Source: Gammaproteobacteria bacterium (GTDB lineage: Bacteria; Pseudomonadota; Gammaproteobacteria; Steroidobacterales; Steroidobacteraceae). From it: a stretch of 8,556 nucleotides of DNA. Position numbers and translations under genes: made by a program. The stretch lies in assembly GCA_030040525.1 (NCBI GenBank), contig JASHTN010000205.1, positions 1 to 8,556 of the forward strand. Direction: 5' to 3'. The notes under the pieces were generated by a model. The model ran no database searches. It worked only from the letters and a program-made list of their open reading frames with translations, and was not told the DNA's origin. Positions 1 to 6,043 of the stretch are shown piece after piece. Each line of letters begins with the position of its first letter. Position 1 is the first letter of the stretch.

Positions 1-288
1 ACCGCGTGTGTCGCGCTCGTGTACTACCTCATGCTCTCCGCGCGCCTCGCCGCCGGGATCCTCGTCGCCTTCGTCGTGCTGCTCGCGGTCGCGCAGGCGC
101 TGGCGCGCCTCCCCTGGCCGCTGTGGCTGACCTCGCTCGTGATCTTCGTGGTCGCCTGGATCGGGCAGTTCGTCGGACACGCCATCGAGGGCAGGCGTCC
201 GTCGTTCTTCAGGGACCTGCAGTTTCTGCTCATCGGCCCGCTGTGGCTGCTCGCGGCCGCCTACCGCCGCTGCAGCGTGCCGTATTAG
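1..288 (+). CDS. DUF962/Mpo1-like membrane protein, C-terminal part
   Basis: The reading frame is open from the first base of the window to a TAG at 286-288, giving 95 residues; the true start lies upstream, so the GTG at 19 is only an internal candidate. Two strongly hydrophobic stretches are visible (about residues 14-33 and 42-58), followed by the motif GQFVGHAIEGRRPSFF and a third hydrophobic segment ending LLIGPLWLL. The His-Glu-Gly-Arg-Arg-Pro arrangement and the FLIGPLW-type ending are typical of the DUF962 family (yeast Mpo1/YGL010w). Yeast Mpo1 is an iron-dependent dioxygenase in fatty-acid alpha-oxidation; the role of bacterial members is not settled, so no reaction is assigned here. 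The gene converges on the malic enzyme gene with only 19 bases between the stop codons and no obvious terminator. Confidence 0.8.
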   Translation, partial: TACVALVYYLMLSARLAAGILVAFVVLLAVAQALARLPWPLWLTSLVIFVVAWIGQFVGHAIEGRRPSFFRDLQFLLIGPLWLLAAAYRRCSVPY

Positions 289-307
289 AGCTGCGCCGCG
301 GGCGCCC

Positions 308-1609
308 TCAGGATCCGGGCGCCGCTGCCGCGCGCACCGCCGCCGCCACCTTCTCATGAACCTCCTTGTCGAGGGGGTCGGGCACGAGCTCCTCCTCCGC
401 GCGCGCGAGCCCCGCGAGTGTCTCGGCCGCGGCGATCAGCATGGCGTCGGTGAACTGCCGTGCCCGGGCCTCGAGCGCGCCGCGGAACAGTCCGGGAAAG
501 GCGAGCACGTTGTTGACACCCTTGCCGTCGGCGGCGAATGCGGCGCCGTGCTCCCGCGCCACGAGGGGCTCGATCTCCGGATCGGGGTTGGAGAGCGCCA
601 GGATCACCTGGCCCGGCCGCACCCACTCCGGCCTGATGAGCCCCTTGACACCGGTAGTCGCGATGACGATGTCCGCGCGCTGCATGAGCTGCTCGAGCGT
701 GCAGCCTTCGCCGCCGATCGCCTCGAGGCGCTCGACGGCGGCGGGATTGCGATCGGTGCCGAGGATGTCGCCGACGCCGTAGGCCTTCAGCAGGCGCACG
801 ATGCCCATGCCGGCGGCGCCCAGCCCGATCTGTCCCACGACCCTGTCGCGCAGCGTGAGATGGGCGTTGCGGGCGCCGTTGATGAGGGCGGCAAGCGCCA
901 CCACCGCGGTGCCGTGCTGGTCATCGTGCAGCACCGGCTTGTCGAGGCGCCGCCGCAGCTCCTCCTCGATCGCGAAGCACTCGGGAGCCGCGAAATCCTC
1001 CAGCTGGATCGCACCGAAGGACATCTCGATGCCGGCGATGATCGGCACGACGCGCGCCGGCTCGGTCTCGCTAATCAGGATCGGCACGCCGCTGATGCCC
1101 GCCAGGTCGGCGAACAGCGCCGCCTTGCCCTCCATGACCGGGAGCCCCGCGAGCGGCCCGACGTTGCCGAGCCCGAGCACCGCGGTCCCGTTGGTGATGA
1201 TCGCCACGGTGTGATCGCGGGCGGTGAACTCGTGCGCCGCTTCCGGGTTGTCACGGATGGCGAGCGCGACGCGCGCCACGCCCGGGGTGTAGACGTCGCG
1301 CAGCATCTGGCGGGTGTTGATCGGCACAGTCGCGACGGTACGGATCTTGCCGCCGCGGTGGCGGTTGAAAACGCGGTCGGATTTGCCGACGAAGCGCGCG
1401 GTAGGCAGCGCTCCGATGCGGTCGTAGAGGGAGCGGTCGGCCTCCTCGTCCATCTCGACCGTGATCTCCCAGAGAGTCCGTCCCTGGTCGCGCCGCAGCG
1501 CGGTCAGGTGCTCGATCGTGAGCCCCGCGTCGGCGATCACCTGCAGCACCTTGGCGAGGCTGCCCGGACGGTGCACGGTCTCGACCACGAGAATCTCGGG
1601 AATCTTCAT
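308..1609 (-). CDS. Malic enzyme with N-terminal ACT domain (probably NAD-dependent)
   Basis: The 433-residue cytosolic protein should oxidatively decarboxylate malate to pyruvate and CO2 with reduction of NAD(P)+. Residues 1 to about 80 form an ACT domain (EILVVETVHRPGSLAKVLQ), a small-molecule-sensing module. The malic enzyme core follows: Tyr107 in VYTPGVA, Lys162 in VMEGKAALF, the metal-ligand pair Glu204-Asp205, Asp230 in HDDQHGTA, a Rossmann GLGAAG at 262-267 and SNPDPEI near the end. Asp286 closes the second strand of the Rossmann fold, which favours NAD over NADP; this is inference. The ATG at 1609 was chosen because the ACT domain starts there; a G-rich stretch lies upstream, and the longer in-frame extension runs into antisense gcdH sequence. 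It is transcribed divergently from gcdH. The ACT domain suggests allosteric control by an amino acid or similar ligand, which is not identifiable from sequence. Confidence 0.93.
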   Translation of the reverse strand: MKIPEILVVETVHRPGSLAKVLQVIADAGLTIEHLTALRRDQGRTLWEITVEMDEEADRSLYDRIGALPTARFVGKSDRVFNRHRGGKIRTVATVPINTRQMLRDVYTPGVARVALAIRDNPEAAHEFTARDHTVAIITNGTAVLGLGNVGPLAGLPVMEGKAALFADLAGISGVPILISETEPARVVPIIAGIEMSFGAIQLEDFAAPECFAIEEELRRRLDKPVLHDDQHGTAVVALAALINGARNAHLTLRDRVVGQIGLGAAGMGIVRLLKAYGVGDILGTDRNPAAVERLEAIGGEGCTLEQLMQRADIVIATTGVKGLIRPEWVRPGQVILALSNPDPEIEPLVAREHGAAFAADGKGVNNVLAFPGLFRGALEARARQFTDAMLIAAAETLAGLARAEEELVPDPLDKEVHEKVAAAVRAAAAPGS

Positions 1610-1688
1610 GACGCCCCCGCTGCGCGGAAATCTCAGCCGGTTTTCTAGGATACGATACCCGCCGGCACGCAACATGGAGAGCCCCTGA
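1610..1688. promoter_or_regulatory. Divergent promoter spacer, malic enzyme / gcdH, with gcdH ribosome binding site
   Basis: All leader sequence for both divergent genes must fit in these 79 bases. On the plus strand a clear Shine-Dalgarno GGAGA (1676-1680) lies 8 bases before the GTG at 1689 and decides that start. An A/T-richer patch at 1641-1660 contains TACGAT (1651-1656, four of six matches to the -10 consensus), but no convincing -35 is seen. The same patch could serve the minus-strand gene. An ATG at 1674 overlaps the ribosome binding site but meets TGA after four codons, directly before the GTG, so it is not the gcdH start. Confidence 0.4.
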
Positions 1689-2879
1689 GTGGACAAGACC
1701 GCCGAATCCCCGCGAGCTTCCGCCCTCGATCCGCTGGATCTGTACGGCGTGCGCGCCACGCTCGCCGATGAGGAGCGTCTCGTGCAGGACTCGGTGGCGC
1801 GGCTGGTCGACGCCGAGGTGCTGCCGGTCATCCAGCGCTGTTTCGAGGAGCACCGCTTCCCGCAGGAGCTGATCCCGCAGCTCGCCGCCCTGGGGCTGCT
1901 CGGCTCCTCGATCCAGGGCTACGGGTGCGCCGGCCTCAACAGCATCTGCTACGGCCTCATCTGCCAGGAGCTCGAGCGCGGTGACTCCGGCATCCGCAGC
2001 TTCGTCTCGGTGCAGTCGTCGCTGTGCATGTACCCGATCTTCAGCTTCGGCTCCGAGGAGCAGCGGCAGAAGTACCTGCCGCGCATGGCGCGCGGGGAGC
2101 TGATCGGCTGCTTCGGGCTCACCGAGCCGCACGGCGGCTCCGATCCGGCCAACATGAAGACCCACGCGAGGAAACGCGGCCGTGACTGGGTGCTGAACGG
2201 CGCCAAGATGTGGATCACGAACGGGGCGATCGCCGACGTCGCAGTGGTGTGGGCCATGACTCCCGAGGGGATCCGTGGCTTCCTCGTCGAGCGCGGCTCG
2301 CCGGGCTTCACTGCGCCGGAGATCCAGCACAAGTTCTCACTGCGCGCCTCGATCACCGCGGCACTCTATTTCGACAACGTGGTCGTGCCGGAGACCCAGG
2401 TGCTGCCCGGGGTGATCGGACTCAAGGGACCGCTCGGGTGCCTCACGCAGGCGCGCTATGGCATCTCCTGGGGAGTGATCGGCGCCGCCCAGGCGTGCCT
2501 GAAGCAGCTGCTCGACTACACGGCGACGCGCGCGCTCTTTGGCCGCCCGCTCGCGCAGAACCAGACCATCCAGGTGCGCCTTGCGGACATGGCACGGCGC
2601 ATCACCACCGCACAGCTGCTCGCGTTGCAGCTCGGCCGGCTGAAGGATGCCGGAGCGCTGCAGCCGGCGCATGTGTCGCTCGCCAAGTGGAACAACTGCC
2701 GCATGGCGCTCGATATCGCACGCGACTGCCGCGACATGCTCGGCGGCGCCGGTATCAGCGCCGAGTACGTGCCGATCCGCCACATGCTCAACCTCGAGAG
2801 CGTCATCACCTACGAGGGAACCGAGACCATCCACCAGTTGAGCATCGGCCGCGAGCTGACCGGGCTGAATGCCTTCTAG
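1689..2879 (+). CDS. gcdH: Glutaryl-CoA dehydrogenase
   Basis: The 396-residue flavoprotein belongs to the acyl-CoA dehydrogenase superfamily and should oxidise and decarboxylate glutaryl-CoA to crotonyl-CoA, passing electrons to electron-transfer flavoprotein, in lysine, tryptophan or aromatic breakdown. The family-specific signature DSGIRSFVSVQSSL is present, with Arg103 and Ser104 matching the residues that bind the glutaryl carboxylate in the human enzyme. Also visible are CFGLTEPHGGSDP (flavin/substrate loop), KMWITNG, KFSLRAS, ARYGISWG, and the C-terminal TYEGTETIH with catalytic base Glu376. The length matches full-length GcdH. The start is GTG with a good GGAGA ribosome binding site. 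No regulator or other lysine-catabolic gene adjoins it. A perfect GC palindrome (2880-2893) follows the stop but has no T-run, so termination there is uncertain. Confidence 0.96.
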   Translation: MDKTAESPRASALDPLDLYGVRATLADEERLVQDSVARLVDAEVLPVIQRCFEEHRFPQELIPQLAALGLLGSSIQGYGCAGLNSICYGLICQELERGDSGIRSFVSVQSSLCMYPIFSFGSEEQRQKYLPRMARGELIGCFGLTEPHGGSDPANMKTHARKRGRDWVLNGAKMWITNGAIADVAVVWAMTPEGIRGFLVERGSPGFTAPEIQHKFSLRASITAALYFDNVVVPETQVLPGVIGLKGPLGCLTQARYGISWGVIGAAQACLKQLLDYTATRALFGRPLAQNQTIQVRLADMARRITTAQLLALQLGRLKDAGALQPAHVSLAKWNNCRMALDIARDCRDMLGGAGISAEYVPIRHMLNLESVITYEGTETIHQLSIGRELTGLNAF

Positions 2880-2913
2880 GCGCGGCGCCGCGCGCGAGCA
2901 GCGCCCGCGGGTC

Positions 2914-3042
2914 TCAGAGCGGCCAGACGACGCCGAGCGCAAGCAGCACCAGCAGCCCCAGCCAGTTGGCGAGCGCCTGCGGGGTCAGCGCGGGCGGCCT
3001 GCGGGGGCTGCAACAGTGCGAGCGGTGGAGCTGTTCCGGCAT
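2914..3042 (-). CDS. Candidate 42-residue single-helix membrane protein
   Basis: I do not recognise this short frame. Read from ATG at 3042 it encodes a polar, basic first half (two adjacent Cys at 10-11, Arg14-Arg15, several prolines) and a second half, about residues 23-39, that is an almost unbroken hydrophobic helix with Asn26-Trp27 at its start and Trp40-Pro41 at its end. That pattern fits a small bitopic inner-membrane protein. A GTG three codons upstream (3051) is an alternative start. No strong ribosome binding site is seen for either start, which is the main doubt. It sits alone on the minus strand in the spacer between gcdH and the response regulator. It may simply be a chance open frame in GC-rich DNA. 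Confidence 0.35.
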   Translation of the reverse strand: MPEQLHRSHCCSPRRPPALTPQALANWLGLLVLLALGVVWPL

Positions 3043-3085
3043 GCGACTCACATTGCATCGCGCGCTGCGGGCCGCGCGGCGGCGT

Positions 3086-3138
3086 CAATCGGGCGCAGCG
3101 CGGGCCAATCGTGGCGAAAAGTGGCGACTCACTCGACT
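3086..3138. promoter_or_regulatory. Phased direct repeats upstream of the response regulator (possible operator)
   Basis: CAATCG occurs at 3086 and again at 3106, exactly 20 bases apart. GTGGCGA occurs at 3111 and 3121, exactly 10 bases apart. CGACT occurs at 3125 and 3134, 9 bases apart. Repeats at one or two helical turns are the usual form of binding sites for OmpR/PhoB-type regulators, and the gene starting at 3175 encodes one, so autoregulation is plausible. This is inference from spacing only. No clear -35/-10 pair was found between here and the start codon. Confidence 0.35.
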
Positions 3139-3174
3139 TCCGCGCGCGGCGCCGCGGCGGTAGCCTGTCGCCTC

Positions 3175-3864
3175 ATGAAACGTCTGATCGCCATCGTCGA
3201 GGACGAGGCGGCCATCCGCGATAACTACGCGGCGGCCTTCGAGCGCGAGGGCTACAGCGTGCGCAGCTACGCCAACCGCGCCCAGGCGATGGCGGCCTTC
3301 GGCTCGCGGCTGCCGGATCTCGCGGTCATCGACATCTCGCTCGAGGACGAGCCGGAAGGCGGCTTCGAGCTGTGCCGGCAGCTGCGGGCGCGCTCGGCCG
3401 AGCTGCCGATCATCTTCCTCACCGCGCGCGACAGCGAGCTGGACGCGGTGTCGGGACTGCGCCTCGGAGCGGACGACTTTCTCACCAAGGACCTGAGCCT
3501 GGCGCATCTGGTGGCACGCGTGAACGCGCTGTTCCGCCGTGTCGAGGCGCTGCGCCGTCCGAACGAGCCGGGCGAGATCATCCGCCGCGGCGCGCTCAGC
3601 CTCGATGCCGAGCGCATGCAGGCGCAGTGGGACGGCAAGGTGGTGCTGCTGTCGCTGACCGAGTTCTGGATCGTGCACGCGCTCGCGCGCCATCCCGGTC
3701 ATGTGCGCAACCGCCAGCAGCTCATGGACGCGGCCAACGTCGTGCTCGACGACAACACCATCACCTCGCACGTGAAGCGCATCCGCCGCAAATTCCAGGC
3801 GGTCGACCCGGGGTTCGACGCCGTGCACACCGTGTACGGCATGGGCTATCGCTGGGCCGAATAG
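3175..3864 (+). CDS. pdsR: OmpR-family response regulator, dedicated-sortase-system (PdsR) type
   Basis: The 229-residue cytosolic transcription regulator has a receiver domain at residues 1 to about 120: acidic pocket Glu9-Asp10, phosphoacceptor Asp53 in VIDISL, Thr83 in FLTARDS, Lys105 in FLTKDLS. A winged-helix DNA-binding domain follows at about 130-229 and ends VHTVYGMGYRW, the OmpR/PhoB signature. From memory of the family, the stretches EDEPEGGFELCRQLRA, FLTARDSELD and HPGHVRNRQQLMDAANV resemble the 'proteobacterial dedicated sortase system response regulator' (TIGR03787); this needs an HMM check. The next gene, 20 bases downstream, encodes the likely cognate kinase, so the two probably form an operon. 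The start codon ATG at 3175 has no Shine-Dalgarno. A weak TAGCCT at 3161-3166 could even place the transcript start at or beside the ATG (leaderless). Confidence 0.85.
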   Translation: MKRLIAIVEDEAAIRDNYAAAFEREGYSVRSYANRAQAMAAFGSRLPDLAVIDISLEDEPEGGFELCRQLRARSAELPIIFLTARDSELDAVSGLRLGADDFLTKDLSLAHLVARVNALFRRVEALRRPNEPGEIIRRGALSLDAERMQAQWDGKVVLLSLTEFWIVHALARHPGHVRNRQQLMDAANVVLDDNTITSHVKRIRRKFQAVDPGFDAVHTVYGMGYRWAE

Positions 3865-3884
3865 CACAGGCACGCGGCTCAAAG

Positions 3885-5882
3885 ATGTCCCTGCGCCTGA
3901 AGCTGCTGCTGCTCGGCCTCGCCACGCTCGTGCTGCCGTGGGCCGGCTGCCGCTACGCGCGCGAGATGGAGTCGGCGCTGCGTGAGGGGGAGAGCACCTC
4001 GCTGCTGGCGGTCGCGGACACGGTCGCCGCCTCGCTCCAGGGGCGGGTCGATCTCATGTACCGCGCGCCCGTCGACACGACCGCCGCGCAGAGCGCGCCG
4101 ACGCGGGGGCCGTACGACCTCGAGCCGCTGGTGCTGAGCGCCGCTCCCCTCATCGATGGGTACATGGACGACTGGCCGCAGGTGCCGGCGGCCTGGGCCT
4201 GGTTCAAGAAGGACGACGAGCATCGTTTCGGCGTGCTCACCGGCGTCTACGACCGCGTGCTGTACCTGCTGCTCGACGTGCGCGATCCGCACGTGGTGTT
4301 CGACGCGCCCGGCGCCTCCAGCCTCGACCCCGCGGCCATGGGGGATCGCGTCTGGCTCGGGTTCCAGACCCGGGAAGGCGCCGAGCAGCAGGTGTTCTTC
4401 GCCGCGAGCGGCCCGGGTGCGCTCACTGCGCGCCGCATCGAGAGCGGCGAGTACGGCGAGGAGCTGGCAGTGATCGAGCCGCGGATCCGCGGCGCCTGGC
4501 AATTGACTGCGACCGGCTATCACCTGGAAGCGCGCGTGCCGCTGTCGATGCTCGGCGGGGGTTTCGGCGTGCTGATCGACGACCGCGACCAGCGGGGCGC
4601 GGCGCCGTCGAGCTACGGCATGCTGCGACCGGACGACCTTCACACCCAGGGAAGGCTGATCGTGGCGGCGCCCGAGCTCACCACCTATCTCGACCAGTTC
4701 GCACAGCCCGGGCTGAAGCTCGCGGTGATGACGCCGAGCGGTCAGTTGCTGGCGCACGTCGATGCCCTGGCCCAGGTGGCCGACCTCGACTCGGAACCGC
4801 CGCCGCTGCTGGCGCGGCTGTACCGGCGCTTCGTCGATCGCCGCGGCGTGCCGCCGCCGCTCGAGTCACAGGCGCCGATCTACGACCGTGACCATCACGG
4901 CGCCATCGGCACGCTGGAAGTGACCCAGACGGCCGACCGCTGGGTGCGGCTGCGGGATCACGCCCTCACCCGCATGCTGAACCTGACCCTCGCAACCTCG
5001 CTCGTCGCGTTCATCGGCATGTTCGCCTTCGCCGCGTGGCTCGCGCTGCGGCTGTCGCGGCTGCGCGAAGCGAGCGAGTCGGCCCTGACCCGCACCGGGA
5101 TCGTCACCAGCTTCCCCGGCACCGCCGTGCACGACGAGCTGGGCGACGTCGCCCGCAGCTTCTCGACGCTGCTCTCGCGCCTCAACGAGTACACCGGCTA
5201 CCTGCGCACGCTTGCGGGGAAGCTCGCGCACGAGATCCGTACGCCGCTCACGATCGTGCGCTCCTCGCTCGAGAACCTCGAGGCCGAGCCGCTGCCGCCG
5301 GGGGCGCGCGCCTACCTCGAGCGCGCCCGCCAGGGCAGCGAGCGGCTGAACGCGATTCTCCTCGCGATGGGCGCGGCGACCCGGGTCGAGGAGGCGATCA
5401 CGGGCGCGGAGCGCACCCGCTGCGACCTGGTGCCGCTGATGGCCGCCGCGGTCGCAGCCTACCGCAGCGCCTTTGCGCAGCGGCGTTTCGACGCCGAGCT
5501 GCCCGCAGAGCCGGTGCCGCTCGACGGGGCGCCCGATCTCATCGTGCAGATGCTCGACAAGCTCGTCGACAACGCGGTGGACTTCTCACCCGCGGGCGCG
5601 CTCATCCGGGTATGTCTCAAGGTCGAGCCCGGCGTCGCCGTCATCGAGGTGGACAACCTCGGCGCTGCGCTCCCGCCGCAGCTTGCCGGCAGGCTGTTCG
5701 AGTCGCTGTGGCAGTCGCGCCCGGAGGGGGGGCAGGCGCGCCCCGACCCGGACAACCGGCCGCACTTCGGGCTCGGGCTGTACATCGTGCGGCTGATCGC
5801 CGAGTTCCACGGCGGGGAAGCCTGGGCGGAGAACCTGCCGGAGGGCGGCGGCGTGCGCTTCTCGGTGAGGCTCGCACGCTGA
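3885..5882 (+). CDS. pdsS: Membrane sensor histidine kinase with CBM9-like periplasmic domain, PdsS type
   Basis: The 665-residue inner-membrane kinase should phosphorylate the regulator encoded just upstream. A first membrane segment lies at about residues 6-22 and a second at 367-388, enclosing a periplasmic region of about 340 residues. From about residue 82 to 255 that region looks like a carbohydrate-family-9-like module (LIDGYMDDWP at 89-98, then beta-rich sequence); a second small sensor fold may precede the membrane. A HAMP-like linker follows (about 389-440), then the H-box with His449 in AHEIRTPLT, the N-box with Asn563 in DKLVDNAVDFSP, a degenerate G1 box (Asp590-Asn-Leu-Gly593) and G2 HFGLGLYIV (Gly629, Gly631). 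The architecture and partner match my recollection of the 'proteobacterial dedicated sortase system histidine kinase' (TIGR03785), though it is slightly short for it. The ATG was chosen because the first membrane helix follows at once; its ribosome binding site is weak. Confidence 0.85.
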   Translation: MSLRLKLLLLGLATLVLPWAGCRYAREMESALREGESTSLLAVADTVAASLQGRVDLMYRAPVDTTAAQSAPTRGPYDLEPLVLSAAPLIDGYMDDWPQVPAAWAWFKKDDEHRFGVLTGVYDRVLYLLLDVRDPHVVFDAPGASSLDPAAMGDRVWLGFQTREGAEQQVFFAASGPGALTARRIESGEYGEELAVIEPRIRGAWQLTATGYHLEARVPLSMLGGGFGVLIDDRDQRGAAPSSYGMLRPDDLHTQGRLIVAAPELTTYLDQFAQPGLKLAVMTPSGQLLAHVDALAQVADLDSEPPPLLARLYRRFVDRRGVPPPLESQAPIYDRDHHGAIGTLEVTQTADRWVRLRDHALTRMLNLTLATSLVAFIGMFAFAAWLALRLSRLREASESALTRTGIVTSFPGTAVHDELGDVARSFSTLLSRLNEYTGYLRTLAGKLAHEIRTPLTIVRSSLENLEAEPLPPGARAYLERARQGSERLNAILLAMGAATRVEEAITGAERTRCDLVPLMAAAVAAYRSAFAQRRFDAELPAEPVPLDGAPDLIVQMLDKLVDNAVDFSPAGALIRVCLKVEPGVAVIEVDNLGAALPPQLAGRLFESLWQSRPEGGQARPDPDNRPHFGLGLYIVRLIAEFHGGEAWAENLPEGGGVRFSVRLAR

Positions 5883-5885
5883 GGT

Positions 5886-5910
5886 CGCGGCGGGGCGCTC
5901 TGCCGCCGCG
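5886..5910 (+). terminator. GC-rich stem-loop after the kinase gene, no T-run
   Basis: CGCGGCGG (5886-5893) pairs perfectly with CCGCCGCG (5903-5910) around a 9-base loop, starting 3 bases after the kinase stop codon. No T-tract follows directly, so it is at best a weak or factor-assisted terminator, or a 3'-end stabiliser of the operon mRNA. If it does not terminate, kinase transcription would run on into the RNA region and stop at the terminator ending at 6377. Confidence 0.4.
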
Positions 5911-5915
5911 ATTGT

Positions 5916-5958
5916 CGACAAAGTACGACATTCCTTTTTCCTCTGGAACAGGTACAAT
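5916..5958 (+). promoter_or_regulatory. Candidate activator-dependent promoter of the downstream RNA
   Basis: A good -10 element TACAAT lies at 5953-5958. With a 17-base spacer the -35 hexamer would be ATTCCT (5930-5935), which does not resemble TTGACA; such promoters usually need an activator. Just there, CGACA at 5916-5920 and CGACA at 5926-5930 form a direct repeat with 10-bp period, the geometry of OmpR-family sites. The same bases also contain the palindrome TTGTCGACAA (5912-5921) and an inverted TGTCG-N8-CGACA, so a dimeric repressor site is an alternative. The transcript would begin near 5965. Confidence 0.45.
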
Positions 5959-5992
5959 TTAGCCGCGAAAGTATCGGTGGACAAAGGACTTT

Positions 5993-6043
5993 ATGTCATC
6001 AATGCGTGGACGGCTCACGCGGGTGATGCGGATAAGCAAATAA
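5993..6043 (+). CDS. Possible 16-residue basic leader peptide inside the RNA
   Basis: AAAGGA (5983-5988) lies four bases before an ATG at 5993 that opens a 16-codon frame ending in TAA (6041-6043): MSSMRGRLTRVMRISK. The peptide carries four Arg and one Lys and no acidic residue. It would be the first translated frame of the candidate transcript, and the nested hairpin at 5997-6028 falls inside it. It could make the RNA dual-function, or be a chance frame; I cannot tell which from one sequence. Confidence 0.2.
   Translation: MSSMRGRLTRVMRISK

Noticed and set aside
356..1648. 430-codon plus-strand frame antisense to the malic enzyme
   Set aside because: The translation has no recognisable domain and is rich in Arg/Ala/Gly/His as expected of a shadow frame in GC-rich DNA; the minus strand encodes a complete malic enzyme.
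1610..1831. N-terminal extension of the malic enzyme upstream of 1609
   Set aside because: The extra residues are low-complexity and antisense to the start of gcdH, and the ACT domain begins at the ATG at 1609.
2210..3163. 317-codon plus-strand frame overlapping gcdH and the spacer
   Set aside because: It is a shifted frame of gcdH with Arg/Ala/Pro-rich sequence and no domain.
2869..3174. In-frame upstream extension of the response regulator
   Set aside because: The extension is low-complexity; the receiver domain starts normally at MKRLIAIVEDE.
3085..3882. 265-codon minus-strand frame opposite the response regulator
   Set aside because: Shadow frame with no domain; the plus strand has a complete receiver and winged helix with all key residues.
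5944..5963. Sigma-54 promoter at TGGAACAGG...
   Set aside because: The GG and GC elements are 15 bases apart instead of 10.
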